Origin: JAEZJZ01 sp050949055
Lineage (GTDB): Bacteria; Bacillota; UBA994; UBA5500
Assembly: GCA_050949055.1 (NCBI GenBank)
Contig: JBMNFA010000001.1
Location: 62,001-126,000, forward strand
Length of the DNA: 64,000 nucleotides
Direction of reading: 5' to 3'
Shown here: piece after piece, positions 7,776 to 16,517 of the stretch
Layout: every line of letters starts with the position of its first letter
How positions within the stretch are numbered: position 1 is the stretch's first letter
Notes under the pieces: model-generated
Told to the model about the DNA's origin: nothing
Databases searched by the model: none
What the model saw: only the letters and a program-made list of their open reading frames with translations
Position numbers and translations under genes: made by a program

Positions 7776-8699
7776 CTATCGCTGCACCAGGGTGAGCACG
7801 ATCGGAATGGTGATGAAGCAGGCAATTGTCGTAGCCAACACTCCTAGCGCTGTCTTGCGGGAGTCCCAACCGTAGCGATCGGAAAGCACGATGGAGCGAA
7901 CGACGGTCGGCATACTGGCCATGATCACCAGCACCTGCCGCAGGGAATCGTTCAGGCCGAGCAATGAAGCTGCTACGGCGGCGATAGCCGGGGAGATGAT
8001 CAGCTTACCCAGCAAAAGCGCCCCCGTTTCTCTGCTGCCAGTGCCTTCCTTGAGGCGAATGTCGGCCAAGGAAGCTCCGGTGAGCATCAGCGACAAGGGA
8101 GTGGTCAGTCCGCCCAGCTGACTGATCGGGTAGCTAAGAAACACCGGCAGCTGCAACTGGGCCAATCCGGCCAGGGAGCCAAGAATCAACCCGACGAAGG
8201 TGGGGTTGAGCAAGTGGCGCAGATCCCTGACCGAGAGGGACTTTTGGCCGGAGAGCATGGCCACCCCCAGCGTCCAGAATACCAGGTCGGATCCGATGGT
8301 ATACAGCAGTACGGTGCTCGCCGTCTCGGCCCCAAACAGGGCGGTGACCATGGGCAGCGCCAGGTAGATGTTATTGCCAAACATATTCATGAAGGACACC
8401 AGCGGGCGCTCCTGTGGTGCGGTATGAAATAGCATCCCCAACAGCCAAGCGACGCCGCCGTTCAAAATGGAGAGGCCGGCACCAAAAACCAAAGGATAAA
8501 GGCTGGTGCCCAGCAGCTCCCTGGTGATGCTGCCATACATGGAATTGAAGACCAATAGCGGCAGGGTGAAGGAAAAGACCAGCTTGTTCAATCCCGCGCG
8601 CATCTTCGCGTCGATGTAGCCAGTTTTGGCTAAGCCGGCTCCTGTCAACATCATCAGTACCAAGGCCAAGAGATTATTGTAGAGCTTGATCAGCAGCAT
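7776..8699 (-). CDS. AEC-family (auxin efflux carrier-type) transporter
   Basis: The 307-residue protein has about ten hydrophobic segments in two halves, the usual length and topology of the AEC/membrane transport protein family (PF03547). Typical elements are MMLTGAGLAKTGYID near the N-terminus, NMFGNNIYLALPMVTALFG in the middle (the family N-x-G-N-x-x-x-P-x motif) and LPLSLMLTGASL after it. Bacterial members export or import malate, malonate or other organic acids; the substrate cannot be read from sequence. GGAGGCGACGAC precedes ATG 8699. It is monocistronic and divergent from leuS. Confidence 0.93.
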   Translation of the reverse strand: MLLIKLYNNLLALVLMMLTGAGLAKTGYIDAKMRAGLNKLVFSFTLPLLVFNSMYGSITRELLGTSLYPLVFGAGLSILNGGVAWLLGMLFHTAPQERPLVSFMNMFGNNIYLALPMVTALFGAETASTVLLYTIGSDLVFWTLGVAMLSGQKSLSVRDLRHLLNPTFVGLILGSLAGLAQLQLPVFLSYPISQLGGLTTPLSLMLTGASLADIRLKEGTGSRETGALLLGKLIISPAIAAVAASLLGLNDSLRQVLVIMASMPTVVRSIVLSDRYGWDSRKTALGVLATTIACFITIPIVLTLVQR

Positions 8700-8852
8700 G
8701 TCGTCGCCTCCGAGATATTTGTGCCGTTCTAATCATAGCCCATTGCCGCTGGCTCGTAAATGATTGCTCCATTCGGCAGCGCCATGGGAAGATTTACTGT
8801 GCTGTTCAATTGGGTGGAGTAAGCCGGATTTTTGGTACAGGATTAGGCAGCG

Positions 8853-8881
8853 TTGACAGTGGCGCAACGCCGTTATATAAT
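8853..8881 (+). promoter_or_regulatory. Sigma-A promoter of leuS
   Basis: Consensus TTGACA (8853-8858), 17-base spacer and perfect TATAAT (8876-8881). Transcription would start near 8888, at the front of the T-box leader. Confidence 0.9.
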
Positions 8882-8899
8882 TCTTGCCAAGCGAATCAA

Positions 8900-9135
8900 A
8901 CCGAGCGATGATCGGGAGTAATAACCAAGCGCTGTCGGCACAGAGAGCCGCCACTGTTGCTGCAAGGCGGTCCGACAGGTTGGCCAACTCGCCCGGGAGC
9001 TGATCTGTTGGCGTGACAACAGATCCGTTCGCCGCGTTAAGGCTGAGAGTGGAGTCGCGCAATGCGGCTCAAGCGGAGTGGTACCACGGAAGCAGGCCTT
9101 TCGTCTCCTCAGGGGATGGAAGGCTCTTTCTTTTC
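8900..9135 (+). promoter_or_regulatory. T-box leader, leucine specific
   Basis: This leader has the stem I hallmarks (GGGAGTA at 8914, AGAGAG at 8942), a specifier loop AACTCGC whose CTC codon (8988-8990) reads leucine, and the T-box core GGAGTGGTACCACGG at 9075-9089. The core base-pairs with the uncharged tRNA acceptor end and forms the antiterminator. A terminator follows at 9096-9133. Uncharged tRNA-Leu should therefore switch on leuS. The open frame running through this region is not part of the protein. Confidence 0.95.
9096..9133 (+). terminator. Regulated terminator of the leuS T-box
   Basis: A 13-bp stem (9096-9108 with 9112-9124, two to three G-T wobbles) is followed by CTCTTTCTTTT. 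It is mutually exclusive with the T-box antiterminator. Confidence 0.85.
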
Positions 9136-9210
9136 CACCCTGGGCGAGGCGGACTAATCAGGGCGAGACGGTTTGGTCAGGGGACACGACTGAAAAGGGG
9201 CGATGATCCA

Positions 9211-11667
9211 ATGGGCAGCTATTCCACCAAAGTAGACGCAAAATGGCAACAGATCTGGGAAGAGACGAAGCTCTATTCCTTCCAGCCCGAGAGAGTAGAC
9301 AAGAAATTGTACTGTTTGGAGATGTTCTCCTATCCATCCGGTGCTAATCTCCATGTAGGACATTGGTACAACTTTGGGTTGACCGACTCCTGGGCCAGGA
9401 TGAAGCGCATGCAGGGCTACGAGGTGTTCGAGCCGATGGGCTTTGATGCCTTTGGGTTGCCGGCAGAAAACTATGCAATCAGGACCGGCATTCACCCTGA
9501 GGACTCGACCATGAAGAACATCGCCACTATGGAGAAGCAGTTGCAGGCCATGGGCGCAATGTTTGACTGGGACTATGAGGTGATCACCTGTACGCCCGAC
9601 TATTACCGTTGGACCCAGTGGCTGTTCCTGCAACTGTACAAGGCCAATTTGGCTTACCGCAAGCAGGCCCCTGTCAACTGGTGCCCCAGCTGTAACACAG
9701 TGCTGGCCAATGAGCAGGTACACGACGGTTGCTGTGAGCGTTGCGACACGGAAGTAACCAAGCAGAATCTGACCCAATGGTTCTTCCGGATCACCGCTTA
9801 TGCCGACGAGTTGCTGGAGCAACTGGATAATATCAACTGGCCAGAAAAGACCAAACTGATGCAGCGCAACTGGATCGGCAAGTCGGTGGGGGCGGAGTTG
9901 ACCTTCCAGGTGCAAGGCCAGGACCTGTCCTTCACCGTCTTCACCACCCGTGCTGACACTCTGCTGGGAGCTACCTACGCTGTGCTGGCACCTGAACACG
10001 AGTTGGTCAGTCGCATCACCACCACAGAGCAGAGGGCACAGGTGGAGCAGTATCAGGAGCAGACCAAGAGGCAGAGCGAGATCGACCGACTGTCTACAAC
10101 CAAGGAGAAGACGGGGGTATTCACCGGCGCCTACGCGGTGCATCCGATCAGCGGCCAGCCGATACCGATTTGGATTGCTGACTACGTGTTGGGGTCGTAC
10201 GGTACCGGGGCGGTGATGGCTGTTCCTGGACACGATACCCGCGACTTTGAGTTTGCCAAGAAGTACGGGCTGCCCATCACGCGGGTAGTGAGGGCTGCTT
10301 CCGAGTCAGTGGATGACCAGCTGCCCTTTACCGATTATGGCATTCTGGTGAACAGCGGGCAGTTTGATGGTCTCACTTCGGATGAAGGCAAGCAGCGGAT
10401 TGTGGAGCATCTGGCCGCTGCCGGCAAGGCGGAATTCCGCACCAACTATCGGTTGCGGGATTGGCTGGTCTCCCGCCAACGCTATTGGGGAGCACCGATC
10501 CCGATCATCCATTGCGAACATTGCGGCACCGTTCCGGTGCCAGAGGCGGATCTTCCGGTGCTCTTGCCCTACGATGTGGAATTTACTCCTGATGGGCAAT
10601 CGCCGTTGGCTAGATCGGAGCAGTTCATCAACACCACTTGTCCCGAATGTGGCGGTCCCGCCAAGCGGGATCCGGATACGTTGGACACCTTTGTCGACTC
10701 GTCCTGGTATTTCCTGCGCTATCCCGATAACAAGAACGACCAACAGCCCTTCGATTCAGAGTGGATCAATCGGATGCTGCCGGTGGACATGTACGTGGGC
10801 GGGCCAGAACATGCCTGCATGCACCTGCTCTATGCGCGCTTCATCACCAAGGCACTGCGAGACATGGGACACATCAATTTCAGCGAGCCCTTCACCAACC
10901 TGGTGCATCAGGGGATCATCCTGGGACCCGACGGCATGCGCATGAGCAAGTCCCGCGGCAACGTGATCTCTCCGGACGGGTATATTCGAGAACACGGGTC
11001 CGATGTCTTCCGCATGTATCTGCAATTCGGCTTCAACTATACCGAAGGCGGCCCCTGGAGCGACGACGGCATCAGGGCAATCGCTCGCTTTGTGGATCGG
11101 GTGGAGCGGTTCGTGCAGCGCACGCTGGAGCTGCGGGAAGCTGGTCAGGGGGTGGATCGCTTCGGCAAGCCAGAAAAGGAACTCAACTATGTACGGCACT
11201 ATGCCATTCGCGGGATCAGCGAAGACGCCAGCAAGTTCCAGTTCAATACGGCCATTTCGCGGCTGATGGAGCTGACCAATGCTCTCTACCGTTACGATAA
11301 CGAGCACAATCAGAAGAACCTCACTTTCCTGACGGAAGTGATGAACGATCTGATCCTGCTGATGGCACCCTTCGCACCCCATTTTTCGGAGGAAATGTGG
11401 TCTGTCCTGGGCAACGAATACTCGGTCTTCAATCAGAAGTGGCCGACTTTCGATCCAGCCGCCCTGGTGCAGGACGTGGTGGAACTGGCGGTCCAGGTCA
11501 ACGGCAGAGTGCGGGACAAGATTGAGGTCAGTTCCGACGCCAGTGAGGAAGAGATCAAGCAGGCTGCCCTGGCCGCTGAAAAGGCGCAACCCTATCTGAC
11601 CGGACGGCTGGTGAAAAAGGTAGTGGTGATCAAGGGCCGTCTGGTGAACATCGTGGTGGGCAGCTGA
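9211..11667 (+). CDS. leuS: Leucyl-tRNA synthetase
   Basis: This cytoplasmic class I synthetase of 818 residues charges tRNA-Leu. It shows the HIGH-type motif HVGH at residues 48-51, the zinc-binding insert with WCPSCNTVLANEQV, the CP1 editing domain with TTRADTLLGATYAVLAPEH and GTGAVMAVPGHDTRDFEF, and the KMSKS loop MRMSKSRGNV around 576-582. The anticodon-binding domain and a C-terminal domain follow. ATG 9211 (MGSYSTKVDAKWQ) is the true start: it follows AGGGGCG, and the in-frame extension back to 9013 is the T-box leader. Length is normal for bacterial LeuRS. It is monocistronic under the leucine T-box. Confidence 0.98.
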   Translation: MGSYSTKVDAKWQQIWEETKLYSFQPERVDKKLYCLEMFSYPSGANLHVGHWYNFGLTDSWARMKRMQGYEVFEPMGFDAFGLPAENYAIRTGIHPEDSTMKNIATMEKQLQAMGAMFDWDYEVITCTPDYYRWTQWLFLQLYKANLAYRKQAPVNWCPSCNTVLANEQVHDGCCERCDTEVTKQNLTQWFFRITAYADELLEQLDNINWPEKTKLMQRNWIGKSVGAELTFQVQGQDLSFTVFTTRADTLLGATYAVLAPEHELVSRITTTEQRAQVEQYQEQTKRQSEIDRLSTTKEKTGVFTGAYAVHPISGQPIPIWIADYVLGSYGTGAVMAVPGHDTRDFEFAKKYGLPITRVVRAASESVDDQLPFTDYGILVNSGQFDGLTSDEGKQRIVEHLAAAGKAEFRTNYRLRDWLVSRQRYWGAPIPIIHCEHCGTVPVPEADLPVLLPYDVEFTPDGQSPLARSEQFINTTCPECGGPAKRDPDTLDTFVDSSWYFLRYPDNKNDQQPFDSEWINRMLPVDMYVGGPEHACMHLLYARFITKALRDMGHINFSEPFTNLVHQGIILGPDGMRMSKSRGNVISPDGYIREHGSDVFRMYLQFGFNYTEGGPWSDDGIRAIARFVDRVERFVQRTLELREAGQGVDRFGKPEKELNYVRHYAIRGISEDASKFQFNTAISRLMELTNALYRYDNEHNQKNLTFLTEVMNDLILLMAPFAPHFSEEMWSVLGNEYSVFNQKWPTFDPAALVQDVVELAVQVNGRVRDKIEVSSDASEEEIKQAALAAEKAQPYLTGRLVKKVVVIKGRLVNIVVGS

Positions 11668-11888
11668 GTGAGAGTCGAGTGGCGTCAAGACTTTCCTGCG
11701 CCGCTATACTACCCGGTATGTAATCACTGTCTGATGCAGGTTTGTGAACGGATTTGGCAGGTGCCTACCAACCCTCGTCGCTAGGTGGCCTAAGTATTGC
11801 TGACAGGCAGGATTCCCGCCCCTTTGCATAGAATGTTCTCAACATTAGCAGATCCTTGGATTTGCGAGCAGAGAGGGGAGGGTCGCAG

Positions 11889-12065
11889 ATGCCCTCGCAC
11901 AAGTACAGAGGCAAGACGCTGTGGAGCATGCCGAGCAGAGGGAAAGGAACTTGTCCCATCTGTGGGCGCGTCAGCGTGAAGCTGTTATGGGACTCCACTG
12001 ACCGGGCTGGGAAAGAGACCAAGGTGTGCAAACACTGTCGCGAATGGAAGACCAGACGGGCATAG
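11889..12065 (+). CDS. Small zinc-ribbon protein, 58 residues
   Basis: ATG 11889 follows GGGGAGG by about 8 bases and opens a 58-residue basic protein (MPSHKYRGKTLWSMP). Two cysteine pairs, CPICG and CKHC, make a four-cysteine zinc ribbon of about 32 residues. The C-terminus is very basic (REWKTRRA), suggesting RNA or DNA binding. A strong terminator follows 7 bases after the stop. The combination of a ribosome binding site, motif and terminator supports a real gene. I do not recognise the family. Confidence 0.75.
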   Translation: MPSHKYRGKTLWSMPSRGKGTCPICGRVSVKLLWDSTDRAGKETKVCKHCREWKTRRA

Positions 12066-12071
12066 GACAAC

Positions 12072-12100
12072 AGAGGCTCGGGCCAGGCGCCCGAGCCTCT
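12072..12100 (+). terminator. Terminator after the zinc-ribbon gene
   Basis: A perfect 11-bp stem AGAGGCTCGGG/CCCGAGCCTCT with a 7-base loop, followed by a short T-containing stretch. Confidence 0.8.
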
Positions 12101-12245
12101 CATGTTACAGGCACTGAGACGCCAGCAGTAGCAGATTAGCCATTGTGCAAGAAGTAGTCACGGCGTGGACTAGGCAGCTTGTTGTGCAGCCCGGAGGACA
12201 GTAAGATGGTAATGAGCAGTACTAGCTGCGAAAGAATAAGCGGTG

Positions 12246-12277
12246 GCACCCCTGACCTGCCAGGTCAGATGGGGTGC
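12246..12277 (+). promoter_or_regulatory. Hairpin in the leader of the D-Ala-D-Ala carboxypeptidase gene
   Basis: Two stacked stems, GCACCCC/GGGGTGC and GACCTG/CAGGTC, form a hairpin about 70 bases before the start codon. No T run follows, so it is not a simple terminator. It could be a regulatory structure or an operator; the role is unknown. Confidence 0.45.
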
Positions 12278-12347
12278 GGTAGGGCCTTCTGGCGGCCTAC
12301 AGACTCTGGCAGCAGACTTAGTGTCTCTCTTGAAGGGAAGTTGGTTG

Positions 12348-13667
12348 ATGTTTACACGCCAAATAGGGATCAGATTGGTCTTGCTGGCCCTGGTGTTGCC
12401 GCTGGCGCTCGGCTCAGCCGGGGGCAAAGTGACTGCGGCTGTGGCCTTGGTGCAACCACCGGATATCCGGGCTCAGTCAGCAATCCTGATCGAGTTAAAC
12501 AGCGGGCAGGTGCTCTATAGCAAAGGCGCAGAGCAGGCTATGTATCCGGCCAGCCTGACCAAGTTACTGACAGCGCTGGTGGTGCTCAAATATGGCGGCG
12601 AGCTGGAGCAGACGGTGGCGGTGGGCCGGGAAGTGTGGTGGGTAAGGCCGAACAGCAGCCGTGCCGGCCTGCAGTTACACGATCGCATCAGCTTGCGCAA
12701 TCTGTTCTACGCCCTGCTGTTGCCATCGGGCAACGATGCGGCCTATGTGGCAGCGGTGCACACCGCCCGCGCCTATGTCGGCGACCCTGCTTTGAGCATT
12801 GAGGCGGCATTGCAGACCTTCTGTGCGTTGATGAACCAGGAAGCGGAGCGACTGGGAGCCAAAAACAGCAACTTCGTCAATCCAGACGGCTATCACGATG
12901 ACCGCCATTACAGTACCGCCCGAGATTTGGCCCTTATCGCCGGGCAGGTGCTCAAGCAGCAGTTCCTGCGACAGGTGGTCGGCCAGGCACAGATCACTGT
13001 GGAATACGTCAACCAGGGGCGGCGCATCTCCCGCAGCTATGTGAACACCAACCGCCTGATCAACCCGGAGGACCCGTTGTACTATCCTCAGGCGGTAGGG
13101 CTGAAGACTGGCACCACTGCCCTGGCCGGTGCCAGCTTGGCCGCTGCCGCCAGTGCTAACCGGATGGATCTGGTGGCCATCGTGCTCAACAGCGACCACA
13201 CAGGCCGCTGGTCGGACTCTCGGGCGCTGCTGGACTATGGTTTTGGCACCTATCAATTCCTACAGCTTTGCGCCGCTGATCAGCCTCAGGCAGAGGTGAA
13301 GCTGGCTAGCAGGCTGCCGGGATTCTACGCGGACGCAGCGCTGATCAGCCAACAGGAGGCAGAGGTGTTCATCGCCAAAGCTGATAGCCAGAGGGTCGCC
13401 AGGCAATTCGTGTTTGACCCAGCCGCGGTAACCCATAGGGACGGCGTGGCAGTGGTTCAGTCCCATCTGCAGCCGGGGGATGTGGTGGGAGAATTGGTGT
13501 TTGCGCTGGACCAGGAGCAAATAGCGGTGGTCCCGCTGGTGCTGGGGGAGGGAGAGCTGGTTTACCGCCCCAGCTCAGGGGCGATGGTGGCCATTGCTTT
13601 GGCAACAGTCCTGCTCGGCATCTGCGGCTATCTGCTTTACCGCCAACATTACAGCAAAAATGTATAA
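12348..13667 (+). CDS. Serine-type D-Ala-D-Ala carboxypeptidase (DacF-like, S11)
   Basis: This penicillin-binding protein of 439 residues trims the terminal D-Ala of peptidoglycan stem peptides outside the membrane. It has a signal peptide (about 1-30), the catalytic S69-L-T-K72 tetrad, the S127-G-N triad and K253-T-G. A C-terminal domain follows, then a TM helix near 412-432 with a short basic tail (YRQHYSKNV). The S11 family in Bacillota includes DacA (vegetative) and DacF/DacB (sporulation); I cannot separate these with certainty. ATG 12348 is chosen because GAAGGGAAG precedes it; the frame extends upstream through the leader hairpin without a start signal. Confidence 0.93.
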   Translation: MFTRQIGIRLVLLALVLPLALGSAGGKVTAAVALVQPPDIRAQSAILIELNSGQVLYSKGAEQAMYPASLTKLLTALVVLKYGGELEQTVAVGREVWWVRPNSSRAGLQLHDRISLRNLFYALLLPSGNDAAYVAAVHTARAYVGDPALSIEAALQTFCALMNQEAERLGAKNSNFVNPDGYHDDRHYSTARDLALIAGQVLKQQFLRQVVGQAQITVEYVNQGRRISRSYVNTNRLINPEDPLYYPQAVGLKTGTTALAGASLAAAASANRMDLVAIVLNSDHTGRWSDSRALLDYGFGTYQFLQLCAADQPQAEVKLASRLPGFYADAALISQQEAEVFIAKADSQRVARQFVFDPAAVTHRDGVAVVQSHLQPGDVVGELVFALDQEQIAVVPLVLGEGELVYRPSSGAMVAIALATVLLGICGYLLYRQHYSKNV

Positions 13668-13697
13668 GGGAAGCCCCGGCAACCGCCGCGGCTTCCC
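13668..13697 (+). terminator. Terminator after the D-Ala-D-Ala carboxypeptidase gene
   Basis: GGGAAGCCCCGGC (13668-13680) pairs with GCCGCGGCTTCCC (13685-13697) with one mismatch; TTCG follows. Confidence 0.7.
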
Positions 13698-13810
13698 TTC
13701 GATCCTGGGGGTATTCATGTGACGAACCTCGTCACAACTTAATTCTATCAGAAGACTGGGGCGGAGCAAACTGCCTTTTCTTGCTTTGCCCGCACAAAAC
13801 TGCCCACGTA

Positions 13811-13869
13811 ACAGCGGGACGGGTACCCTGTGACCTCCGTCGGAGGATACACAGTACACGTCCCGCTGT
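13811..13869. repeat. 42-bp-family repeat, inverted (head-to-head) pair
   Basis: Arms 13811-13838 and 13842-13869 form an imperfect inverted repeat with 23 of 28 positions paired around a 3-base centre. Each arm carries the AGCGGGACGkGTAC core shared with the tandem repeats at 18001 and 21922. It lies between convergent gene ends, a usual place for REP-type elements. Confidence 0.85.
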
Positions 13870-13878
13870 AACCTTTGA

Positions 13879-15585
13879 TTAGCTAAGCTTTACGGTGTGG
13901 GAGACGGTTCCACCCCGTTGCGAGCGGAGGAGGATAGTCAGCTGTTGATCGGCAGAGTTCACCGGCATGCGCACCGTCCAGTTGGCCCGGGCCATAGTCT
14001 TGGCCGGCGGCTGGAAGCTGTGGAAGCGCACTTTCTGCGAAGCAGCATACCCCTCGAGGAAGCCTAGTTCCTGCTCGGCTGAACAGTTGATCAACGAGGC
14101 ACCGCGGGGAAGCTCCAGTCTGACTGCATCGGGACGGACAGCCCGCTGCTTCAGCGCCATCTGACTGATGTTGGTGGGGAGGAGGCCGCGATTGGATACC
14201 AGGGCCGAGAGGGCGTAAACGCCATCCCCCAGGCTGTCCACATCCACCTGCTCGATATGCACCTCCGGCAAAGCCAGCGCGTAGTTGAGCACGAACTGGG
14301 TTACCTTGTGGCACTCCGGTTGCAGGTATTGGGGTGGGGGATTCTGACGGCACTGTTTGGCTCGCCAGCCTCCGATCTCCACGCTGCCAAACTGCGGATG
14401 ATCAAAGGTCTGCCAGCGTACAAAGCCTTGGCCGGCCAACTCGCGGTCGTTCCATTGCAGCAGCTTCAGTTCCAGCTCCCGCCGTTCTTCCGGCGTCTGT
14501 TGCCGCACCGGGTTGGCCTTCTTCTCGGGGGCGGCGCGGCCGACCATGTCCCATAGCTCCACCGTGAACGCATACAGGCCTAGCTGCTCGTAGCACCAAT
14601 CGTCCAGCACCCCGGACCAGATATCGCCATAACAGCAGACCACCGGATACCCAGTCACCTCGGTTCCCAGCTTGCCCACCTTTTCGTACATGGCAGCGTC
14701 ATCTCCGGGAAAATTCTTGTCCGGGATGGTGCTGTGAGGGCGGAACAACACTCCGCCGTAGGTATGATAGAGCAGCACCCCGGCGATATTCTTGTGCTGG
14801 CTGATGAACTCAACCAAGTTCTTAGTCTCCGGCTCCGACAACGGGTAGGGGCCAGCCCCCGGGGTGAGGGGGTTGTAGCCGGCCGGGAAGTTGCGGTTGA
14901 GATCCAGTCCATACTTGGTCGGCTGGGCAGCGAAAGGCCACTTTACCCCTTGGACTAACTGCCCAAACTCATCCCGCAACACGCCTTCGCTGAAAACATG
15001 GTAGAATGGACCCTCCAAGTCCCGCGGAGTGCGTTCGACCATGATCCGATCGTCGTCGCTATCCACCTTCCAGGCACCGTGGGCGTCATCCCTGACCCGC
15101 ATCAACAGGATCTCGCCGTCGCCATTGATGTCCTCCACGTGCAGCCCAGCCGGGTCCTGATGTTGTCGCCAGTCGGGATAGCTGCGCACACTGCTGCGCA
15201 ACATGGTGGGAGAGGTGAGATAAAGTTCTGCCCCATCCGGGTTAACCCGTGGTAGAATATAGAAGGTGCGCTGGTCCAGCAATTTGCGCACCACCGGGTC
15301 GCTGTCATAGCGGCTGAGCAGGTAGTCGATCAGATAGATACAGGCAACTGAGCCGGTGACCTCCCCGGCATGGATATTTCCGTCTACATACATGGCCGGT
15401 TTGGACTCGGCGGACCCAGTACGTCCATTGGTGATGGTCATCGCCCACACTTCCCGACCGCAGTGACTCTTGCCTATGGAGGAAAGGTCCGCGAATTGAG
15501 GGTACCGGCTGGCATAGTGCTGCAGATACTCGGTCAATTCGGCATAGGTGAAGTAATGGTCGAAACGAACGGTTGGTTCAGTCAT
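13879..15585 (-). CDS. Zinc carboxypeptidase, M14 family
   Basis: The 568-residue protein has an N-terminal M14 metallocarboxypeptidase domain (about 1-400). Zinc ligands are H72 and E75 in GNIHAGEVTGS and the later histidine in LLYHTYGG; the catalytic glutamate is in FTVELWD. Other family marks are FYILPRVNPDGAE and the arginine motif DLNRNFP. A C-terminal beta-rich region of about 160 residues follows. No signal peptide is evident, so it is probably cytoplasmic and removes C-terminal residues from peptides. The second ATG of an ATGATG pair (15585) aligns with the start of its paralog at 56248-57942. GGGGGT precedes it. It is divergent from the aldolase gene. Confidence 0.93.
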   Translation of the reverse strand: MTEPTVRFDHYFTYAELTEYLQHYASRYPQFADLSSIGKSHCGREVWAMTITNGRTGSAESKPAMYVDGNIHAGEVTGSVACIYLIDYLLSRYDSDPVVRKLLDQRTFYILPRVNPDGAELYLTSPTMLRSSVRSYPDWRQHQDPAGLHVEDINGDGEILLMRVRDDAHGAWKVDSDDDRIMVERTPRDLEGPFYHVFSEGVLRDEFGQLVQGVKWPFAAQPTKYGLDLNRNFPAGYNPLTPGAGPYPLSEPETKNLVEFISQHKNIAGVLLYHTYGGVLFRPHSTIPDKNFPGDDAAMYEKVGKLGTEVTGYPVVCCYGDIWSGVLDDWCYEQLGLYAFTVELWDMVGRAAPEKKANPVRQQTPEERRELELKLLQWNDRELAGQGFVRWQTFDHPQFGSVEIGGWRAKQCRQNPPPQYLQPECHKVTQFVLNYALALPEVHIEQVDVDSLGDGVYALSALVSNRGLLPTNISQMALKQRAVRPDAVRLELPRGASLINCSAEQELGFLEGYAASQKVRFHSFQPPAKTMARANWTVRMPVNSADQQLTILLRSQRGGTVSHTVKLS

Positions 15586-15792
15586 CATCAATACCCCCAA
15601 TTGTGATCCGAATCTGCTGATGGTTGCGTAACGGCCGTCAGGCCGCAGCAGTGCGATGGTTTGCACGAATGTGGCTGTCGCCAAGCGACAGGCAGCCTGC
15701 GCCTTTGCCACATGTCTATGGCTATTCGTGAACACGATGGTGGATTCCTGCCAGAGCAATCTGAGCCACTCGCCGCAGAAAGGGATGAGATT

Positions 15793-16443
15793 TTGAGTAA
15801 CCGGAAGGGGATCAGACAGCAGGTCTGTGAGGTGGGACAGCGTCTCTATCAAAGCGGTTTTGCCGCAGCCAATGATGGCAATATCTCGGTGCGCCTGTCA
15901 GAGGATCGCATCTTGACCACCCCCACCGGGGTGAGCAAGGGCAGTCTCACGCCGGATATGCTGGTGGAAGTGGACCTGGCCGGCAAGGTGTTGGTCGGGG
16001 ATCGACTGCCCTCCTCGGAACTGAAAATGCACTTACGGATTTATGCGGAGCGGCCCGATGTGGGTGCGGTTGTCCATGCGCACCCGCCCTACGCCACGGC
16101 GTTTGCCATCACCGGGCAGCCGCTGAACGAACCGGTCATTGCCGAAGCGGTGGTAACGGTGGGACCAATTGCTTTAGCACCCTATGCCACGCCATCGACC
16201 GCAGCGGTAGCAGATTCCATCGCTCCGTTCTTGGCAGACCATGACGCCATTCTGCTCTCCAACCATGGAGCGCTGACCTACGGCCACGACTTGACTAGCG
16301 CCCATTTCCGCATGGAGTCGTTGGAGTTTTATGCGCGCTTGTTGGCCCTCAGTCGCCAGTTGGGGCAGCCGCGGGTGCTAAGCGCTGAACAGGTAGCCGA
16401 ACTGCGAACCCTGAGGGAGCGGATGCAGGGTGCGAGGAAGTAG
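15793..16443 (+). CDS. Class II aldolase/adducin-family protein (fuculose-phosphate aldolase-like)
   Basis: The product of about 216 residues is a zinc-dependent aldolase-type fold. It has the N-terminal GFAAANDGNISVRL, the glutamate in SSELKMHL, the HAHPPYA zinc histidine pair and the later NHGAL histidine, matching L-fuculose- or L-ribulose-phosphate aldolases/epimerases. The real substrate is unknown. The start is uncertain: TTG 15793 follows GAAAGGGATGAG and gives a typical N-terminus, while ATGs at 15712 and 15718 lack a ribosome binding site. It is followed after 75 bases by the pdxS-like gene on the same strand, so it may supply or consume a sugar phosphate linked to that protein. Confidence 0.88.
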   Translation: MSNRKGIRQQVCEVGQRLYQSGFAAANDGNISVRLSEDRILTTPTGVSKGSLTPDMLVEVDLAGKVLVGDRLPSSELKMHLRIYAERPDVGAVVHAHPPYATAFAITGQPLNEPVIAEAVVTVGPIALAPYATPSTAAVADSIAPFLADHDAILLSNHGALTYGHDLTSAHFRMESLEFYARLLALSRQLGQPRVLSAEQVAELRTLRERMQGARK

Positions 16444-16517
16444 AGATGGGGAAGAGCAGGCAGAAAAGTCTGCTCAGAGCCAATCGGTGAGCAATATCAC
16501 ATCCAGGAGGCGATTTA

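Noticed and set aside
9013..9210. N-terminal extension of LeuRS by 66 residues
   Set aside because: The stretch is the T-box leader with core and terminator; the ribosome binding site and family start point to ATG 9211.
9154..10233. 359-residue open frame on the minus strand inside leuS
   Set aside because: It is antisense to conserved LeuRS motifs, has no ribosome binding site and no recognisable domain.
10756..11688. 310-residue minus-strand open frame at the end of leuS
   Set aside because: Shadow of leuS codon bias; histidine- and glutamine-rich without family features.
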